A stretch of DNA of 8,325 nucleotides, from positions 1 to 8,325 of the forward strand of contig CATPBV010000111.1 of NCBI GenBank assembly GCA_955652345.1, read 5' to 3'. Below the pieces are notes generated by a model that worked only from the letters and a program-made list of their open reading frames with translations, made no database searches and was not told the origin of the DNA. The stretch is from an uncultured Solirubrobacteraceae bacterium. GTDB taxonomy: Bacteria > Actinomycetota > Thermoleophilia > Solirubrobacterales > Solirubrobacteraceae. Position numbers and translations under genes: made by a program. Shown piece by piece: positions 5,736 through 8,325 of the stretch; position 1 is the stretch's first letter; the number at the start of each line of letters is the position of its first letter.

Positions 5736-7334
5736 CTAGCGGATCGAGATCTGGGCGGTTCTGCTGAAGATCGTGGCGCCGTTCGGATACGACCATCGCA
5801 GCCTGACAGAGCCGCTTCCCGGAAACCGCTGGGCGACATCGAAGTAGCCGTAGGGGTCGGTGAGCTCGACTCTGCGCACCGTCCGGAAGTCGCGCGTCCC
5901 CACCGCCCGCAGCTGAATTTCGACGACCTGAGGCCTGCGTGTGGTGAGCCGTGCGAAGCGAGCTGGGCGGACGCATCCCCAGACTTCGAGCGGCTGGCTG
6001 GCCGCGCCGGAGGCGACCGGTAGGAACAGCGGCATCCGGTAGGCGTAGAACGTCTGCTTGGGCTTGCCGTCCGCGAACTCGAGGCCTGTGACGAAGTAGC
6101 CAGCCCCGGGCGGGGGATCGATCAGTAGGTACTGGTTGTAGGACCGGATGCGCGGATCGCGCCAGCTGATCCACTCCGCCCAGTTCAGATACAGCGCGGC
6201 GGTCGCGGGCGGTACGCCTCCCGGGAAGGGGGGATCGGTCTTGTATCCGTACTCGGTCGAGTACAGCGGAAGGCGCGGCCGCGAACCGTAGAGCTGCTGG
6301 ACGCTGTCGAGCAGGCTCTCGAGCTTCGGCAGCTGGGGGAGATCGGCATAGTCAGTTCCGCCGGGCACGGTCGGCGTCGGGACGGTCGGCGCAAACGCCT
6401 GCGGATATGGATGGACTGCGAAGCCGCTGGCTTCGAACAGGGCGGGATGCAGGCGCGGGAACCGGGCCGACGCGGCGGCATCGGGCGGACAGCCACGCGC
6501 CAGGGCGGCGGCACCTCGGAACTGCCTGAGCCGAGCGTCGACGCAATACAGCGCCCGGACGAACCGCAGAGGGACCATTCCACTGAAGTTTCCGGGCTCG
6601 TCTCCGAGCGCAAGACCTCGCGGTGCGAGCTCGCCGATCAGGATCGTGTCGGCACCATGGCCGGTCTGTCCGAGCGCACCCCAGGCGGCGTCGAGCAGCG
6701 CACGGTAGAGCGTTGGCGCGACTTCGATGTTCGAGTGGTCAATCGCCTGGGGCGCGAGGTTTGGGCCGTAGTTGGGCTCGTTCCACACCGACCAGAAGCT
6801 GACCCGGGGCAGCGGTCTCGCTCCACCGGGTGGGATGTAAGCGCCGCTGTAGCGCCTGCCGACCGCGCGCACGAACGCCCCGAACTGCGCGGGAGAGGGT
6901 CGCCAGGCAGCAGCGTAGGAGCGGTTGTGAGTGGGTGCGCCGGCGACGGCTGCCCACCGTGGTGGAGGAGGGCCGAGCGTCAGATCGACTCCGATTCCGA
7001 CCCGGCGAGCATCGCTCACGATCGCGTCGTACGGGGCCCAGCCTGGCGCCGCGTACCAAGCCGGATCAGCGGGGCGAAAATGATGCGGGCGGACGCGAGA
7101 GCCGGCGTTCGGCGCCAGCGAGCTCCATGCGACGTCGACCCGGACCACGTCCACTCCCAGCCGCCTGAGCAGGCGGACAGTTCCGGCGGGATCCGAGAAC
7201 AGCTGTCCGGTCTCGAAGATGGAGATCATCGGAGCGCCCCGCTGTGGCGGACGCGGAGCCGGCGAACCGCCGCAGCCGGCCAGGACGGTCACCGACAGCA
7301 GCACGCATGCAAGGACGCTCATCCGGCCCTTCAT
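5736..7334 (-). CDS. Lipoprotein clan GH-A glycoside hydrolase-like protein (GH39/PslG-like), paralog 2
   Basis: A 532-residue relative of its downstream neighbour with the same layout but a different export signal: residues 1-21 are a lipoprotein signal peptide (MKGR, hydrophobic core, lipobox VLAGC) with lipidation expected at Cys21, so the enzyme should be tethered to the membrane. The catalytic domain carries SFWSVWNEPNYG (Glu186, acid/base), AVHPY (His308) and YSTEYGY (Glu361, nucleophile). Cys264 and Cys282 match the likely pair of paralog 1. A Pro/Thr-rich insert (about 313-325) is specific to this copy. The C-terminal domain (about 450-532) keeps WGCVRPARF and RWSYPNG but lacks the late Cys of paralog 1. 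The start is uncertain: ATG 7334 gives the best signal peptide; TTG 7364 is farther upstream, and ATG 7322 has a partial AAGG but loses the basic n-region. No strong Shine-Dalgarno precedes 7334. It is the first gene of a probable three-gene unit. Confidence 0.85.
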   Translation of the reverse strand: MKGRMSVLACVLLSVTVLAGCGGSPAPRPPQRGAPMISIFETGQLFSDPAGTVRLLRRLGVDVVRVDVAWSSLAPNAGSRVRPHHFRPADPAWYAAPGWAPYDAIVSDARRVGIGVDLTLGPPPPRWAAVAGAPTHNRSYAAAWRPSPAQFGAFVRAVGRRYSGAYIPPGGARPLPRVSFWSVWNEPNYGPNLAPQAIDHSNIEVAPTLYRALLDAAWGALGQTGHGADTILIGELAPRGLALGDEPGNFSGMVPLRFVRALYCVDARLRQFRGAAALARGCPPDAAASARFPRLHPALFEASGFAVHPYPQAFAPTVPTPTVPGGTDYADLPQLPKLESLLDSVQQLYGSRPRLPLYSTEYGYKTDPPFPGGVPPATAALYLNWAEWISWRDPRIRSYNQYLLIDPPPGAGYFVTGLEFADGKPKQTFYAYRMPLFLPVASGAASQPLEVWGCVRPARFARLTTRRPQVVEIQLRAVGTRDFRTVRRVELTDPYGYFDVAQRFPGSGSVRLRWSYPNGATIFSRTAQISIR

Positions 7335-7497
7335 ATGGGTGGCTGAAACGGCCGTCCGGATCAAGAGTTACGTCGTCATCGTCGCGCAGCGCCGCCGTGA
7401 AGTGGCGCGTGCTCCGGGCGCGCCAAGCCTCGGCAGGATACGGCACGGTCACCCGCTCGGGCGCAGCCCGCCCGCGGCCACCTAAGCTTCCCGCTCG
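7335..7497. other. Divergent intergenic region
   Basis: These 163 bases separate the lipoprotein hydrolase gene (minus) from the small anchored protein gene (plus), so promoters for both directions should lie here. A plus-strand TAAGCT (7483-7488) ends nine bases before the ATG at 7498 and fits a TANNNT -10 for leaderless transcription, with no matching -35. A short hairpin CGGGC-GCA-GCCCG lies at 7458-7470. For the minus direction only a weak TAACTC (7371-7366) is visible. No convincing gene is seen in this stretch. Confidence 0.4.
7483..7488 (+). promoter_or_regulatory. Possible -10 element for a leaderless transcript
   Basis: TAAGCT matches the TANNNT form and sits nine bases before ATG 7498, which itself has no Shine-Dalgarno. 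That arrangement is common for leaderless genes in actinobacteria. No -35 is apparent, and a six-base match of this form is weak evidence. Confidence 0.25.
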
Positions 7498-7881
7498 ATG
7501 CGACGGCCCCTCACATCCCTGGCGGTCGCCTGCGCGCTCGCGACGTGCGTGGCGCTCGGCCAGGCGGGCGTCGCCACCGCCGGGGGACTGCCGCCGGCCG
7601 TCGTCGACTGCCACGCGCACAGCAAGCTCACGCGCCACTACTCGGCGAGCGAGCTCCGCGTCGCGCTCTCCCTGATGCCGCCCGACATCACCCAGTACAC
7701 GGACTGCTACGACGTGATCGAGCGACAGCTGCTCAGCGAGATCGGCTCCCAGAAGCTGACGAGCGGTGCCGGCGGGACGTCGAACGGCTCGTTCCTCCCG
7801 ACGCCGGTGCTGGTCGCGATCGTCGTGCTGGCGGTGGCGGCGGCGACGCTCGGCGTCGTGGCACTGCGCCGGCGGCGGTGA
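7498..7881 (+). CDS. Small exported protein with C-terminal membrane anchor, unknown function
   Basis: A 127-residue protein of unassigned function. Residues 1-28 are a Sec signal peptide (MRRPL, hydrophobic core, likely cleavage after VATA). The exported part (about 29-85) contains VDCHAHSKLTRHYSASELRV and MPPDITQYTDCYDVIERQLL, with Cys38 and Cys70 placed to form a disulfide. A Gly/Ser/Thr linker (88-98) leads to LPTP, a hydrophobic helix (about 102-123) and the tail LRRRR. I believe this Cys-LTxHYS-MPxDIxxYTDCYDVI pattern recurs in small Thermoleophilia proteins, but that is from memory. The end resembles a sortase sorting signal in layout, but LPTP is not a canonical LPxTG, so a plain type I membrane anchor is the safer reading. 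It is transcribed away from the hydrolase genes and its TGA abuts the stop of the third paralog. Confidence 0.8.
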   Translation: MRRPLTSLAVACALATCVALGQAGVATAGGLPPAVVDCHAHSKLTRHYSASELRVALSLMPPDITQYTDCYDVIERQLLSEIGSQKLTSGAGGTSNGSFLPTPVLVAIVVLAVAAATLGVVALRRRR

Positions 7882-8325
7882 CTACCGGACGGTGATCTTG
7901 ACGACGCGGCTGTAGATCTGGGGACCGGACGGGTACTTCCAGCTCAGCCTCACCGCGCCGCTGGCGGTGAAGCTTTCGCGGACATCGAAGTATCCCCGGG
8001 GGCTCAGGATCGGGACGGTGTAGAGCGTTCGGAACGGGCCTTTCGATCCAGCTCGGTATTGGATCGCGACGACCTGGTTGCCCGAATACACGTGGGCCGG
8101 GCGCACGCACCCCCAGATCTCGAGCCGCCGGCCATGGCGCGTCGAGGTGACTGGTAGGAACACAGGCATTCGGAAGGCGTAGAACGTCGCCTTGGGACGT
8201 CCGCTCGGAAGCAGCAGGCCGCTTGCGAACACGTGGGTCACGGGGTCCTCGAGCAGGTATTGCGAGTAGCTGACCAGTCGCTTCTGGCGCCAGCTCAGGT
8301 ATTCCGCCCAGTTCATGTAATACGC
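7882..8325 (-). CDS. Clan GH-A glycoside hydrolase-like protein, paralog 3, C-terminal part only
   Basis: The last 147 codons of a gene that continues past the right edge; the stop is TAG at 7884-7882. The frame remains open through 8325, and its first visible residues AYYMNWAEYLSW align with AAYYLNWAEYISW of paralog 1 and AALYLNWAEWISW of paralog 2, so the Met inside this block is internal and not a start. The visible part covers the end of the barrel (SYSQYLLEDP, then MPVFLPVTS) and the whole C-terminal accessory domain (IWGCVRPAHV, YFDVRES, LSWKYPSG, ending SRVVKITVR). The SWRDPRI segment of the other copies is SWRQKRL here. Both catalytic glutamates would lie outside the window, so activity cannot be judged. 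Confidence 0.85.
   Translation of the reverse strand, partial: AYYMNWAEYLSWRQKRLVSYSQYLLEDPVTHVFASGLLLPSGRPKATFYAFRMPVFLPVTSTRHGRRLEIWGCVRPAHVYSGNQVVAIQYRAGSKGPFRTLYTVPILSPRGYFDVRESFTASGAVRLSWKYPSGPQIYSRVVKITVR

Noticed and set aside
4739..5767. Long plus-strand open frame (342 codons) opposite hydrolase paralog 1
   Set aside because: Antisense to a gene with clear catalytic motifs; its translation is Arg/Gly-rich without any recognisable domain, as expected for high-GC shadow frames.
5711..5839. N-terminal extension of hydrolase paralog 1 to a start at 5839
   Set aside because: It would overlap the end of paralog 2, reads as low-complexity Arg/Ser-rich sequence typical of a shadow frame, and a good GGAGG site points to ATG 5710.
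6411..7346. Long plus-strand open frame (311 codons) opposite hydrolase paralog 2
   Set aside because: Antisense shadow of a convincing gene, with composition typical of non-coding frames.
7066..7638. Minus-strand open frame (190 codons) over the divergent intergenic region
   Set aside because: Overlaps the 5' parts of two well-supported genes in another frame and shows no motif or start signal.

Overview
The window comes from a high-GC bacterium. The G/C-rich third codon positions, the Ala/Arg/Gly-rich proteins and the type of small exported proteins present suggest an actinomycete-type genome, most likely Thermoleophilia (Solirubrobacter-like). That assignment is a judgement from sequence style and is not backed by any search.

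Layout from left to right. The 3' part of a long-chain acyl-CoA ligase gene (plus strand, cut by the left edge) converges on an unusual ECF sigma factor gene (minus); the two stop codons interlock in one CTAG. To the right follow a short minus-strand gene of 60 codons with a strong ribosome binding site, a hairpin that may be a terminator, and a lipoprotein gene with a Ser/Thr/Pro-rich stalk. Next come two complete tandem glycoside hydrolase-like genes (minus), a divergent plus-strand gene for a small exported protein with a C-terminal membrane anchor, and the 3' end of a third glycoside hydrolase-like paralog (minus, cut by the right edge).

The unifying theme is the cell envelope. The hydrolase-like proteins have the clan GH-A signature: a WNEPN acid/base motif and a TE[FY]GY nucleophile motif. 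They resemble the GH39/PslG-type enzymes found with exopolysaccharide loci. One is predicted to be freely secreted and one to be a lipoprotein. The two complete copies and the stalked lipoprotein are closely packed (25 and 24 nt apart) and probably form one transcription unit. The sigma factor carries its DNA-binding part in the cytoplasm, one predicted transmembrane helix, and an outward-facing tail of five CDPxxDPxC-type repeats, so it could act as a one-protein envelope sensor. A link between this sigma factor and the hydrolase cluster is suggested only by proximity and shared orientation.

No RNA gene, CRISPR array, insertion sequence or phage gene was seen. The least explained items are the sigma factor tail, the 60-codon gene, and the hairpin that exactly fills the gap between the second hydrolase gene and the lipoprotein gene.
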